NCBI GenBank assembly: GCA_938002965.1 | Contig: CALKZY010000018.1 | Location: forward strand, 1 to 64,000 | Source: an uncultured Acidimicrobiales bacterium | GTDB taxonomy: Bacteria; Actinomycetota; Acidimicrobiia; Acidimicrobiales; SZUA-35 | Reading direction: 5' to 3' | DNA: 64,000 bases | Shown: one piece after another, positions 28,742-37,216 of the stretch | Numbering within the stretch: position 1 is the first letter of the stretch | How the letters are laid out: every line of letters starts with the position of its first letter | Made by a program: the position numbers and the translations under genes | Notes under the pieces: generated by a model | Told to the model about the DNA's origin: nothing | Databases searched by the model: none | The model's input: the letters and a program-made list of their open reading frames with translations, nothing else

Positions 28742-29220
28742 TAGTGAGGCCGCTTCCCCGCCAGCAGTTCGAGGGCATGAGGGACGATGTCAAGAACGGC
28801 ATCCAGCGTTTCGATCGCCCCTGTCGTTGACCCCGGTGTGTTTAGAATTAGGGCCTCGCCCCGGGTACCCGCACATGCCCGGGATAGCCGTCCCAGACCC
28901 TTCGGGTTACACAGACGCATTGCCTCAGACAAGCCCGGGGCTTCGCGCTCTAGGACCAACTTCGTCCCCTCAGGGGTCAAGTCTCGTGGCCCGAAACCGG
29001 TACCCCCGGTGGTAACCACCAAACCGGCGAAGTCTTGGCAGAGTTCGGTTAGAGTCTCGGCCACCGTTTCCACCCCGTCGGCTATCGACCGGCGCTCAAC
29101 CACCGTCCATCCGGCATCACTGAGGTGAGCATCAAGCGCTGCCCCGGACTTATCCTCCCGAGTCCCGGCAATGACACCGTCGGAAACCGTTAGGACCTTG
29201 ACCTTCAACTGCTGCTCCAT
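28741..29220 (-). CDS. MogA/MoaB-family molybdenum cofactor protein
   Basis: Probably adenylates molybdopterin in molybdenum cofactor synthesis (MogA activity). About 159 residues from ATG 29220; the frame extends 26 codons upstream without conserved sequence. It has the family's LTVSDGVIAGTREDKSG start, the MPT-binding VTTGGTGFGPRDLTPE loop and the ALILNTPGSTTGA segment. MogA and MoaB cannot be separated on sequence alone. No other moa/moe gene is nearby, so the coupling to ribD is probably positional. Confidence 0.88.
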   Translation of the reverse strand: MEQQLKVKVLTVSDGVIAGTREDKSGAALDAHLSDAGWTVVERRSIADGVETVAETLTELCQDFAGLVVTTGGTGFGPRDLTPEGTKLVLEREAPGLSEAMRLCNPKGLGRLSRACAGTRGEALILNTPGSTTGAIETLDAVLDIVPHALELLAGKRPH

Positions 29221-29292
29221 GAGAGTAGTTTGCCTTCCCAGAGCGGCCAAGCGGCACGTCGTCCGGGCCGCCAATGGTGACCGCCTACCAGC

Positions 29293-29306
29293 TACCATCG
29301 CGGTTC
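29293..29306 (+). promoter_or_regulatory. candidate leaderless promoter of the Cys/Met PLP enzyme
   Basis: TACCAT at 29293-29298 followed by 8 nt and ATG 29307. This favours the ATG at 29307 over the one at 29274. Confidence 0.35.
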
Positions 29307-30500
29307 ATGGCCGAGCGCAACAGCGACACCGAACAACACCCCTTATCTCCCTTGAATCTGCGACCTGACACCGTCGCCGTTACCCAGGGCCGCCCGGACG
29401 ACAGCGGTCGATCGCTAAATCACCCAATCCACCCAGCCTCGAACTTCCGCCACGGCGGAGCCTCCGACGCCCGGGACTACAGCAGAGGCGACGGCACCGA
29501 CAGCACAGACGCTGTGGAAACCGCGGTGGCCAAACTTGAGGCCGGAGGCTCTACCGGCGCTACAGATATCGAGGCCCTGGCCTTCAGCTCCGGCATGGCC
29601 GCCGTTTCCGCTGTCTTCGATCTTCTTCCAACCGGAGCGACTGTCATCGCTCCCGATGATTGCTACCAGGGCGTCGCTGCAGTCTTGGATCATGGTGTGA
29701 CCAAATTGGGGTGGACAGTAGAGCGGCTGGCAACATCGGCGACCGATCAGTGGTTGTCCTCGCTCGACGCCGCTCCAGATCTCGTGTGGTTGGAGTCTCC
29801 CTCCAATCCGCTGCTGACGGTGGCCGACGTCCCGGCGATCTGCGCCGCTTCGGCCGAGCGGGACGTTCTCGTCGCCGTCGACAATACCTTCGCTACACCT
29901 CTGCTTCAGCGTCCGCTCCTCCACGGAGCAACGCTCTCGGTTCACAGCGCCACCAAGTTCATGGGTGGACACTCCGACCTGCTGGCCGGTGTCTTGGTCG
30001 TAAACGACCGCGACCTCGCTGGACGGCTACGTCACCGCCGCATGCTGTCAGGAGCCAACATCGGTGCGCTTGAGGCGTTCCTGGTTCTTCGAGGGCTACG
30101 GACGCTGCCGGTGCGGCTTGACCGCTCGCAAGCGTCGGCCCGCATTCTGGCCGAACGTTTGTCGACATCGCCGTCGGTGTCCGCCGTGCACTATCCCGGC
30201 CTGGAGAATCATCCAGGCTTTGAGGTGGCGAAACGAACGTTGGACGGACCAGGAGCCGTGCTCTCGTTCGAGACGGTAGGGTCGGCGGCCGGTACCGACC
30301 GAGCGCTCGAAGCGTTTCAGGTGATCGTTCCGGCAACGAGCCTCGGTGGAGTGGAGTCCACAGCAGAGCGCCGAGCCCGCCTCGAAGGCCAAGAGGCTAT
30401 ACCAGAATCGCTGGTACGGCTGAGCGTCGGTTGCGAACACGTGGAGGACCTTTGGGACGATCTCGTAAAGTTCCTGGGCGCTCTCGACCGACACAAGTAA
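29307..30500 (+). CDS. cystathionine gamma-synthase/lyase-type PLP enzyme
   Basis: Fold-type I PLP enzyme of the Cys/Met metabolism family, about 397 residues. Phosphate-binding SSGMAAV (94-100), the PLP-ring Asp in AVDNTFATPL (191-200) and Schiff-base Lys 217 in SATKFMGGHSD are intact. The usual YSRxxNPT segment reads YSRGDGTDST, a real departure in the substrate-side loop. Synthase, gamma-lyase and beta-lyase members cannot be told apart by eye; the C-terminal LVRLSVGCEHVEDL is typical of all. It sits just upstream of the serine genes, so a role in passing serine-derived sulfur between cysteine and methionine is plausible. I start it at ATG 29307. Confidence 0.85.
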   Translation: MAERNSDTEQHPLSPLNLRPDTVAVTQGRPDDSGRSLNHPIHPASNFRHGGASDARDYSRGDGTDSTDAVETAVAKLEAGGSTGATDIEALAFSSGMAAVSAVFDLLPTGATVIAPDDCYQGVAAVLDHGVTKLGWTVERLATSATDQWLSSLDAAPDLVWLESPSNPLLTVADVPAICAASAERDVLVAVDNTFATPLLQRPLLHGATLSVHSATKFMGGHSDLLAGVLVVNDRDLAGRLRHRRMLSGANIGALEAFLVLRGLRTLPVRLDRSQASARILAERLSTSPSVSAVHYPGLENHPGFEVAKRTLDGPGAVLSFETVGSAAGTDRALEAFQVIVPATSLGGVESTAERRARLEGQEAIPESLVRLSVGCEHVEDLWDDLVKFLGALDRHK

Positions 30501-30552
30501 CTCGACAGTCGTTTCATCAACGAAGCGAACTCAGCGACCCCTGAGCGGAAGA

Positions 30553-30581
30553 TTGACCGGGTGCCAAGGTCGGCGTACACT
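30553..30581 (+). promoter_or_regulatory. sigma70-type promoter of serA
   Basis: TTGACC (30553-30558), a 17-nt spacer and TACACT (30576-30581): the best-formed promoter in the window. Transcription would start near 30588, leaving a leader of about 64 nt before the serA ATG. Confidence 0.65.
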
Positions 30582-30651
30582 TCAGACCCGCAACACCGTT
30601 TACCTTGCCGCCCGCCTCGTGCCGGTGCCGAGCTTACCAACGGAGCAAATC

Positions 30652-31854
30652 ATGAGAATTCTTCTGGCGGACAGCCTTGACCAATCAGCTGTCCAGGCAC
30701 TATCGGTTGACGGCCACGACTGCGTCGTACGCCCCGAGCTGACAGCCGACACCCTCCCCGAGGCCATCGGAGGAGTCGAGGTACTCGTCGTACGGAGCAC
30801 GAAAGTGTCCGAAGCGGCGCTTGCCGCTGGCGATCAGCTGTCCCTGATTGTCCGGGCCGGGGCCGGAACCGACAACATCGATCTCGTTGCCGCCTCAGAG
30901 CAAGGCATCTATGTATGCAACGTGCCAGGGCGGAACGCTATTGCGGTAGCCGAACTGACCATGGGCCTACTGCTGTCAATCGACCGTCGAATCCCCGACA
31001 ACACTGCTGACCTTCGGGCCGGACGGTGGGACAAGAAGACATACACGAAGTCAGATGGCGTCCACGGCAAACAGTTAGGCATCATCGGTCTGGGTGACAT
31101 CGGCCTGGCCACTGCAGAGCGGGCCAAGGCCTTCGGCCTGTCCGTTGCCGCGGTCCGCAAGGCGAACCGCAAGAGCGAGGCTCTCAGCGCCATTCGTAGC
31201 GTTGGTGTTCGTCTGGTGGACAGTCTGGATGAGCTCCTGGCCACCTCGGACATCGTGTCGCTGCACGTTCCCAAGGCCGGAGGAACCACCGGCATGGTCA
31301 ATGCCGAGTTCCTGGCCAAGATGCGTGACGGCTCCATCCTCCTCAACACCGCACGAGGCGATGTCGTTGACGGCGAAGCGCTACTAGCCGTTCTCGACGC
31401 CGGCAAGATTCGTGCCGGACTGGACGTCTGGCCCGACGAGCCGGGCTCGCCCCAAGGCGAGTTCAATTCGATTCTGGCCAAACACCCTGCGGTCGTCGGA
31501 ACCCATCACATCGGTGCCTCGACTGACCAGGCTCAACGATCCGTGGCCGACGGAGCCGTCGAGGTTGTTTCGGCCTATGCGGCCGGCCGGCCGGTCAACT
31601 GTGTCAATCTTCGTCTTAAGCCCGAAGGCGGGTGTCAGCTCTCGGTTCGACACCTCGACCAGGTTGGCGTATTGGCCAAAGTCTTCGCTGTCTTGCGCAG
31701 CCATGACCTGAACGTTCAACAGATGGAAAACCAGGTGTTCGTCGGCGGACATGCTGCGGTGGCAAATATCAACGTCTCTCAGGCGGTCACCGACAGCGCA
31801 GTTCGCGAGCTCTGTAGCATCGGCGAGGTTCTCAGCGTCAATCTCGACGTCTGA
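30652..31854 (+). CDS. serA: D-3-phosphoglycerate dehydrogenase
   Basis: First step of serine synthesis: oxidation of 3-phosphoglycerate. About 400 residues from ATG 30652, which has a GGAG 8 nt upstream. The NAD-binding domain has GLGDIGLATAERAKAFG; catalytic Arg, Glu and His positions lie around VRAGAGTDNID, LDVWPDEPG and GTHHIGAS. An ACT domain fills about 325-400, suggesting serine control, while the extra ASB domain of the long mycobacterial form is absent. First gene of serA-serC-DUF1015. Confidence 0.94.
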   Translation: MRILLADSLDQSAVQALSVDGHDCVVRPELTADTLPEAIGGVEVLVVRSTKVSEAALAAGDQLSLIVRAGAGTDNIDLVAASEQGIYVCNVPGRNAIAVAELTMGLLLSIDRRIPDNTADLRAGRWDKKTYTKSDGVHGKQLGIIGLGDIGLATAERAKAFGLSVAAVRKANRKSEALSAIRSVGVRLVDSLDELLATSDIVSLHVPKAGGTTGMVNAEFLAKMRDGSILLNTARGDVVDGEALLAVLDAGKIRAGLDVWPDEPGSPQGEFNSILAKHPAVVGTHHIGASTDQAQRSVADGAVEVVSAYAAGRPVNCVNLRLKPEGGCQLSVRHLDQVGVLAKVFAVLRSHDLNVQQMENQVFVGGHAAVANINVSQAVTDSAVRELCSIGEVLSVNLDV

Positions 31855-31925
31855 CCCCCAACCCGACCGTTCCTGGTCGGACACATCAGTTCGGTCCATC
31901 GATCACATCACTTGGAGTTACGCCC

Positions 31926-33020
31926 ATGACCACACTCTCAAATCGAGTCCACAATTTCTGCGCCGGGCCATGTGTCCTCCCCGACGACGTGTTGGCAGAG
32001 CTCGCCGACGAATTACCCGACTTCGACAATTCGGGAATGTCACTGATCGAGATGAGTCACCGATCCTCCGCCTATGACCAGGTTCACCACGAGACCCTAG
32101 ATCTCCTGCGGGAACTAACATCGCTGCCTGACGACTTCAGCATCATGTTCATTCAGGGCGGCGCATCGCTGCAATTCGCCATGCTCCCCATGAATGTACT
32201 TTCACCTCAACAGACGGCCGGCTACGTGGTGAGCGGGACGTGGGGAAAGAAGGCACTGGCCGATGCCGAAAGGATCGGTGGAGCCTACGCCGCCTGGGAC
32301 GGTGGATCTGACGGCTACAGCCGGATGCCGTCAGTCGACGAACTAGAACTGAAGCCGGGCACGTCCTTCCTCCACGTGACATCCAATGAGACCATCGGCG
32401 GGATTCAAATGACCGACTTCGCCGATCCGGGGCTGCCGATGTTGGCTGACATGTCGTCGGACTATCTCAGCAGACCAATCCCGTGGGACCGGTTTGCCGT
32501 GGTATACGGCGGGGCCCAGAAGAACCTGGGCCCGGCAGGCATGGCTGTAGTGTTCGCTCGAACCGAGCTGCTCGACGCCATCCCGGACGACACACCGACC
32601 TACCTCAGCTACGCAACCCACCACAAGGGTGACAGTTTGGCCAACACTCCTCCGATGTTCACCATCTGGGCCACGAACAAAATGCTGAAGTGGATAAAGA
32701 CCAACGGTGGATTGCAGGCAATGGAGCATCGCTCGAAGCAGCGCTCCGGCGCAATCTACCAGGCCATTGAAAACTCGGGTGGTTTTTACCGAAGCCCGGT
32801 CGATCAGGCCAGCCGTTCAAGGATGAACGTGGTCTTCCGTCTAGCCGACGAAGAGCTCGAGTCAACCTTCATCGCCGACGCGGCTGAACAGGCCATGGTG
32901 AACTTGAAAGGTCACCGTTCCGTTGGTGGAGTCCGAGCCAGTATCTACAACGCTTTGCCCGATGCCAGCGTTGAGGCGCTGACCACATTCATGTCCGACT
33001 TCGCCGCCACCCACGGATAG
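31926..33020 (+). CDS. serC: phosphoserine aminotransferase
   Basis: PLP enzyme converting phosphohydroxypyruvate and glutamate to phosphoserine. The 364-residue protein starts NRVHNFCAGPCVLP and has MSLIEMSHRS and the PLP-Lys segment YGGAQKNLGPAG. This is the E. coli-like SerC group rather than the divergent mycobacterial SerC, judging from these motifs. Spacing of 71 nt from serA and 10 nt to the next gene supports one transcription unit. serB is not in the window. Confidence 0.96.
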   Translation: MTTLSNRVHNFCAGPCVLPDDVLAELADELPDFDNSGMSLIEMSHRSSAYDQVHHETLDLLRELTSLPDDFSIMFIQGGASLQFAMLPMNVLSPQQTAGYVVSGTWGKKALADAERIGGAYAAWDGGSDGYSRMPSVDELELKPGTSFLHVTSNETIGGIQMTDFADPGLPMLADMSSDYLSRPIPWDRFAVVYGGAQKNLGPAGMAVVFARTELLDAIPDDTPTYLSYATHHKGDSLANTPPMFTIWATNKMLKWIKTNGGLQAMEHRSKQRSGAIYQAIENSGGFYRSPVDQASRSRMNVVFRLADEELESTFIADAAEQAMVNLKGHRSVGGVRASIYNALPDASVEALTTFMSDFAATHG

Positions 33021-33030
33021 GTGCACGGAA

Positions 33031-34320
33031 TTGCAACCTATCTCCCCTCTTTCCCTCGATCTGATCGACGACGCCTGGACATCCGAGGTCCCGTCACCTC
33101 CGCATGACTCACTGTCGCCTGCCGATCGACTCCAGCATTTGGAGAAGTTTCCGCTTTCCTATCTGGGCGTAACCCGGGCTCCCGAGGACATGACTCCTGG
33201 TCAGCCGATGTCGCCGGGCGACCTGCTGGAGGCTGGGCGAAAGTCGCTGGATCTGCTCTTGGAGCGTGGAGTCTTCAACCTGGCGACCGCCCCGCGCTAC
33301 TTCATTTACCGGTTGAGCATCGACGATCACAGCCAGACCGGTCTGGTGTGCGGCGTCGACGTCTCGGCCTATGACAACGGTCAGATACGAATTCATGAGC
33401 GGACCAAACAGCAACGAGCACTTCATCTCGCACACCACCTTGATGTGGTCGGTGCCCAGTCAAGCCCCATTGCGTTGGCCGCCAGGCCGCAAACGGGTCT
33501 GGCTGCCAGCCTTGAGGCGCTGACCAGCAGCGTGCCCAAGCTTGACTTCGTTTCCATCGATGGTTTGCGGCAACAAGTCTGGCCCGTTTCCGACCCTGAC
33601 GACGCCCATCGTCTCGAAAGTGCTCTGGACGATGAACCGTTGTATCTCATCGACGGTCACCACCGCGCAGCCGCAGCCTCGGTTCACCGAGCATCGAGGG
33701 TTGACTACGGGGGTCTCGAAACTGGCGATGGGCCAGTGGCATCAAACCCCGAACCCTCACCCGGTATCGATTGGATGCTTGGAGTTATCTTTCCGATCGA
33801 GGAACTTCGAAATCAGGCGTTCCATCGGGTTCTCCCGATGCAACACAACGACCAGCTACTCGACTACTTGACCAGCGACTGCCGCGCAGTCTCTGTCGCG
33901 GAGGTCGCCACAAGACGACCTTCTGAGGTGCCCATCGGGGTACGAGACGACGCGGGCCACCTGTCGTGGTATCTCGCCGATCTACCTCTAGATCAGTCAG
34001 TGGTCGGGCCGGCTGCCATCCTCGCCAATCTCGATCCGGTGCGAGTCCAACAACAGATTCTGGAAACCGTCCTGGACATCGATGAGACCCGACCAGCCAA
34101 GCGACTCCAGCATCGGGCCGGGACGTCGGGGGTAGACGGAACCGAATCTGATGCAGGGGCCCTAATCCGACCGGGCGAAGCGGCAATCATCACCCGGCCC
34201 GTCACGATGGATCAACTCATGACTGCTTCTGACAACGGCTTGGTTATGCCACCGAAGTCAACGTACTTCCTACCCAAAGTTCGATCCGGGATCTTCCTGC
34301 ATCGCAAGTTTCAGATCTAG
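33031..34320 (+). CDS. DUF1015-family protein
   Basis: Soluble protein of unknown activity, 429 residues, a normal DUF1015 length. The most conserved segment is YLIDGHHRAAAA with DGHHR at 208-212. A DGHHR-type motif is also the active-site feature of ParB/sulfiredoxin-fold serine kinases (SerK, SbnI), which phosphorylate free serine. The gene lies 10 nt behind serC, so a function in serine or phosphoserine metabolism is suggested; the assignment is inference. The start appears to be TTG 33031; no strong ribosome binding site is visible, consistent with coupling to serC. Confidence 0.8.
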   Translation: MQPISPLSLDLIDDAWTSEVPSPPHDSLSPADRLQHLEKFPLSYLGVTRAPEDMTPGQPMSPGDLLEAGRKSLDLLLERGVFNLATAPRYFIYRLSIDDHSQTGLVCGVDVSAYDNGQIRIHERTKQQRALHLAHHLDVVGAQSSPIALAARPQTGLAASLEALTSSVPKLDFVSIDGLRQQVWPVSDPDDAHRLESALDDEPLYLIDGHHRAAAASVHRASRVDYGGLETGDGPVASNPEPSPGIDWMLGVIFPIEELRNQAFHRVLPMQHNDQLLDYLTSDCRAVSVAEVATRRPSEVPIGVRDDAGHLSWYLADLPLDQSVVGPAAILANLDPVRVQQQILETVLDIDETRPAKRLQHRAGTSGVDGTESDAGALIRPGEAAIITRPVTMDQLMTASDNGLVMPPKSTYFLPKVRSGIFLHRKFQI

Positions 34321-34334
34321 CGTCGCCATCGGGC

Positions 34335-35510
34335 CTAGGAGGCTCGTACAAACCTAGCGATCATCATGCCGTCAGTCTTTGTCGGCAGCAGATAGGAAAC
34401 AGCGCCACCATCTCGCCAGTCGGCGGTAGCGTCGCCCAGCGGCAGCATCTCGAGGTCGGGGCGTTTATGGCGAACCTCGGCGACCACTTCTTTGCCCTCC
34501 TCGTCGCCCAAGGTGCAAACGCTGTAGGTCAGCACACCTCCAGGACGTAGAAGTTCGGCTGCGCTCAACGCCAGTTGGACTTGGAGCTCCTTCAAACGGC
34601 TCGGCGCTTCCGGCTCAATCCGCCACCTGGCGTCAGGGCGTCGCCGCAAACTGCCAAGTCCCGAGCACGGGGCATCGACCAAAACCTGGTCGACCGATCC
34701 TGACCGAAGCGCCGGATACCGTCCATCAGCAATGAGCAAAGGCATGTCATGGCCAAGCGACATCATATTGTCGGCAATGAGCCGAACTCGACTTGCCCGC
34801 CGATCTGCGGCCACAACTCTGGCGCCGGTGGCCGCTATGGCTGTCGCCTTCCCCCCAGGAGCGGCACAAAGATCAACGACGAGGTCGTCTTGGCTGGTTG
34901 CCATGGCGGCGACTACAGCCTGCGAGGCGGCGTCTTGCACGTAGCCGTCGGCTCGTACTGTGACCGGAGCGGGGCGGTTCATAGCCTCCATGGACGCCAG
35001 AGCGTCATCAGGGCCCAAGTAGTCGTTGAGATGATCGATGATCCAGTCCGGATAACTAAGCCGGGTGGCGTCGTCGGGAAACTTCACCGGACCGTCCGCC
35101 ACCTTGCGCAAAACCGCATTGACCAACGACCGCGCTTTGCCACCGATGGCCTCGACCGTGACCGAAACGGCAGCATGGGGCGGTGTTCTCAGGTAGCAAA
35201 GCTGGTAGGTGCCGACCCGCAAGGCGGCCCGCACCTCCGGTTCGACCTCATTGAGTAGGTACCGCTCATACAAATAGTCACATGCCCGCTGCATGCGGGT
35301 GGTTCCGTACACCAACTCGGTCACAAACCGACGATCCGCCTCCGACAGTTCGGAGGCATCGAGCATCTTCGGCAACAGCAGGTTGGCAAATGCCCCGGAT
35401 GAGTCGATTCGATGCAGCACGTCAATAGCCAACCGCCGGCTGGGCACTCCCGCCTCTCGGTCGGCTGAGAGTTGGCGATTCGGAGGGACCGATGGGTTCG
35501 ATGAAGTCAT
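34335..35510 (-). CDS. rsmB: 16S rRNA cytosine-C5 methyltransferase RsmB
   Basis: Methylates C967 of 16S rRNA using S-adenosylmethionine. 391 residues: a NusB-like RNA-binding domain first (about 25-150), then the methyltransferase with LCAAPGGKATAIA, and the two catalytic cysteines in VDAPCSGLG and TYSVCTLG. Located downstream of fmt, as in other actinobacteria (fmt-fmu in M. tuberculosis). The gap to fmt carries an imperfect 13-bp tandem duplication. Confidence 0.95.
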   Translation of the reverse strand: MTSSNPSVPPNRQLSADREAGVPSRRLAIDVLHRIDSSGAFANLLLPKMLDASELSEADRRFVTELVYGTTRMQRACDYLYERYLLNEVEPEVRAALRVGTYQLCYLRTPPHAAVSVTVEAIGGKARSLVNAVLRKVADGPVKFPDDATRLSYPDWIIDHLNDYLGPDDALASMEAMNRPAPVTVRADGYVQDAASQAVVAAMATSQDDLVVDLCAAPGGKATAIAATGARVVAADRRASRVRLIADNMMSLGHDMPLLIADGRYPALRSGSVDQVLVDAPCSGLGSLRRRPDARWRIEPEAPSRLKELQVQLALSAAELLRPGGVLTYSVCTLGDEEGKEVVAEVRHKRPDLEMLPLGDATADWRDGGAVSYLLPTKTDGMMIARFVRAS

Positions 35511-35548
35511 ATCGCTTTCAACCTACTGCTGGAGTGACGATCGCGAGC

Positions 35549-35574
35549 CACGATTTGCAAGCACGATTTGCAGT
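35549..35574. repeat. imperfect 13-bp tandem duplication between fmt and rsmB
   Basis: Units CACGATTTGCAAG and CACGATTTGCAGT (35549-35561, 35562-35574) match at 11 of 13 positions and end directly before the fmt stop codon. Confidence 0.7.
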
Positions 35575-36585
35575 TCAAGGTTGCGAGTCGGGTTCGACAC
35601 CAAGGCGTTCGCCGACCTCGACTCGGGCACCGTTTATCCAGTCCCCGACAGCCACGGCCCGTCTACCCTCGGGCTTGACCTCTAAGAGGTGGACAACCCC
35701 GGCAGACGTGGCCACCGAGACGGCTTGAGGGGATAAGTCAACGATCGTTCCCGGCGGCATCGAGTCCTGGGACTCCGAGCCCAACCTTGCCCGCTCAACC
35801 CCTAGGCGAGCTTGGCGGAACCACGTCCAGGAACGACCGATTCGTACTCTTCGCTCAACGTCCAAGGCCGTGTCGTCAAAGCTCAGCTTGCTCTCCGACC
35901 GCAGCAACTTGGCCGCGTAGGTCGGCTCTCCGTTCTGAGGCTCGGCCCGTTTCGCACCATGAGCATCAACCAAGCCCCTGTCCAACGTCTTGACCAGTAG
36001 CCGGGCACCGAGGTCGGCCAAGGTCGCAGTCAATTCGAGAGCAGTGCTGTCGTCGACGGCAACCGATTCCGATGCGTAGACATCACCGGTATCGAGGCCT
36101 TCGGCCAGGGCCATGATGCTTACACCGGTCTCAGCGTCGCCGGCCAGAATTGCCCGCTCGACCGGCGCAGCACCTCGCCAGCGCGGGAGCAGGGAAAAAT
36201 GGACATTGACCATGGCGATGCGTTGGAGAATCGTTGCTGGAATGATCTGACCATACGCGACGACCACAGCCAGGTCGATCGAGGTCCGGGCATTCGACGA
36301 GGGCAAATTCGCCGAAGGGGTACCTGAACCCAAATGCTTTAGAGCCTCAAGGTCGTCCGTTACCTCGAGCCCAAGCTCGATTGCTGCCCCCTTCACCGGC
36401 GACGGCACAAGCCGTCCGCCTCGTCCCCGTCGGCGATCAGGCTGGGATACAACCAAGGCGATCTCGAACCCGGCGCCGAACAGCGCCTGCAGCGACGGAA
36501 CGGCCGCCTCAGGCGTGCCGAGAAACGCAACTCGGTCTATCCGATCCGGTGGCAGCGCAAGGCCTTCGCTGTGATCAGCCGCCAT
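35575..36585 (-). CDS. fmt: methionyl-tRNA formyltransferase
   Basis: Formylates initiator Met-tRNA with 10-formyl-tetrahydrofolate. About 336 residues from ATG 36585; the frame runs on into def but with no family support. The catalytic core is complete: Asn and His in VNVHFSLLPRWRGAAP and Asp in EGLDTGD; the C-terminal tRNA-binding barrel follows from about 215. The N-terminus has about 17 residues before the usual RVAFLGTPEAAVPSL start. It overlaps the def 3' end by 11 nt, pairing formylation with deformylation in one unit. Confidence 0.95.
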   Translation of the reverse strand: MAADHSEGLALPPDRIDRVAFLGTPEAAVPSLQALFGAGFEIALVVSQPDRRRGRGGRLVPSPVKGAAIELGLEVTDDLEALKHLGSGTPSANLPSSNARTSIDLAVVVAYGQIIPATILQRIAMVNVHFSLLPRWRGAAPVERAILAGDAETGVSIMALAEGLDTGDVYASESVAVDDSTALELTATLADLGARLLVKTLDRGLVDAHGAKRAEPQNGEPTYAAKLLRSESKLSFDDTALDVERRVRIGRSWTWFRQARLGVERARLGSESQDSMPPGTIVDLSPQAVSVATSAGVVHLLEVKPEGRRAVAVGDWINGARVEVGERLGVEPDSQP

Positions 36586-37141
36586 GAGGGACTCCAGAAG
36601 CAGCGACATCTGAAACAGCGACATCTGAAAGGCTGGCACCTTCCGCGGACGGCGTCGCCAAGATCGAGTAGTAGAGATCCAGTGCCTGCGCTCGCTCATC
36701 AACGTCGAGATGGTCGATCAAGAGAACACCGTTCAGATGGTCGATCTCGTGCTGGAACAATCGGGCCAGCAGCTCGTCGGCTTCGACCTCCACGGGACGC
36801 TCGTTCAGGTCCCACCCCGACAGCAAGACCTCTTTAGGCCTGATGACATCCCAGAACAGGCCCGGGAGCGAGAGACACCCCTCGGAGTACGACCACTCAC
36901 CGCTACTCTCGGCTATCACCGGGTTGACTACTGCATTCGGACCCAATCCGATGTCGTAGACGAACAGTCGCTTATCCTCACCGACCTGGGTGGCGGCCAG
37001 ACCAATGCCCGGTTCGGCATACATGACCCCCAGCATCTCTTCGGCCAGCCGGACCAAACGGCCGTCAATGACGTTGACCTCCGAGGCCGCCTGGCGGAGA
37101 ACGGGGTCTCCATAGGTGCGAACGGCTTGCGAGCTAGACAC
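36575..37141 (-). CDS. def: peptide deformylase
   Basis: Iron/zinc hydrolase removing the N-formyl group from new proteins. The 188-residue protein has all three motifs: GIGLAATQVG (46-54), EGCLSLPG (87-94, metal Cys 89) and HEIDH (131-135). The C-terminal tail holds two SDVA(V/A) repeats encoded by a 15-bp perfect tandem duplication at 36601-36630, outside the catalytic domain. It overlaps fmt. Confidence 0.96.
   Translation of the reverse strand: MSSSQAVRTYGDPVLRQAASEVNVIDGRLVRLAEEMLGVMYAEPGIGLAATQVGEDKRLFVYDIGLGPNAVVNPVIAESSGEWSYSEGCLSLPGLFWDVIRPKEVLLSGWDLNERPVEVEADELLARLFQHEIDHLNGVLLIDHLDVDERAQALDLYYSILATPSAEGASLSDVAVSDVAASGVPHGG
36601..36630. repeat. 15-bp perfect tandem duplication in the def tail
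   Basis: CAGCGACATCTGAAA occurs twice in a row. In def it repeats five residues in frame near the C-terminus; the same DNA lies just upstream of the fmt start. Confidence 0.85.
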
Positions 37142-37202
37142 ATCTTCAGCCTACCGACGGACAACGGGGCGAAAGACCACGGGAAGCACAGGGCATATCG
37201 GC

Positions 37203-37216
37203 TACCGTGTCGCTTT
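37203..37216 (+). promoter_or_regulatory. candidate leaderless promoter of RsmC-like gene
   Basis: TACCGT at 37203-37208 is followed by 8 nt and the ATG at 37217. It supports that start over the long upstream frame, which is antisense to def. Confidence 0.4.

Noticed and set aside
36710-37216. Upstream extension of the RsmC-like gene
   Set aside because: The extra 169 residues are antisense to def and unconserved; ATG 37217 with a nearby -10 is better.
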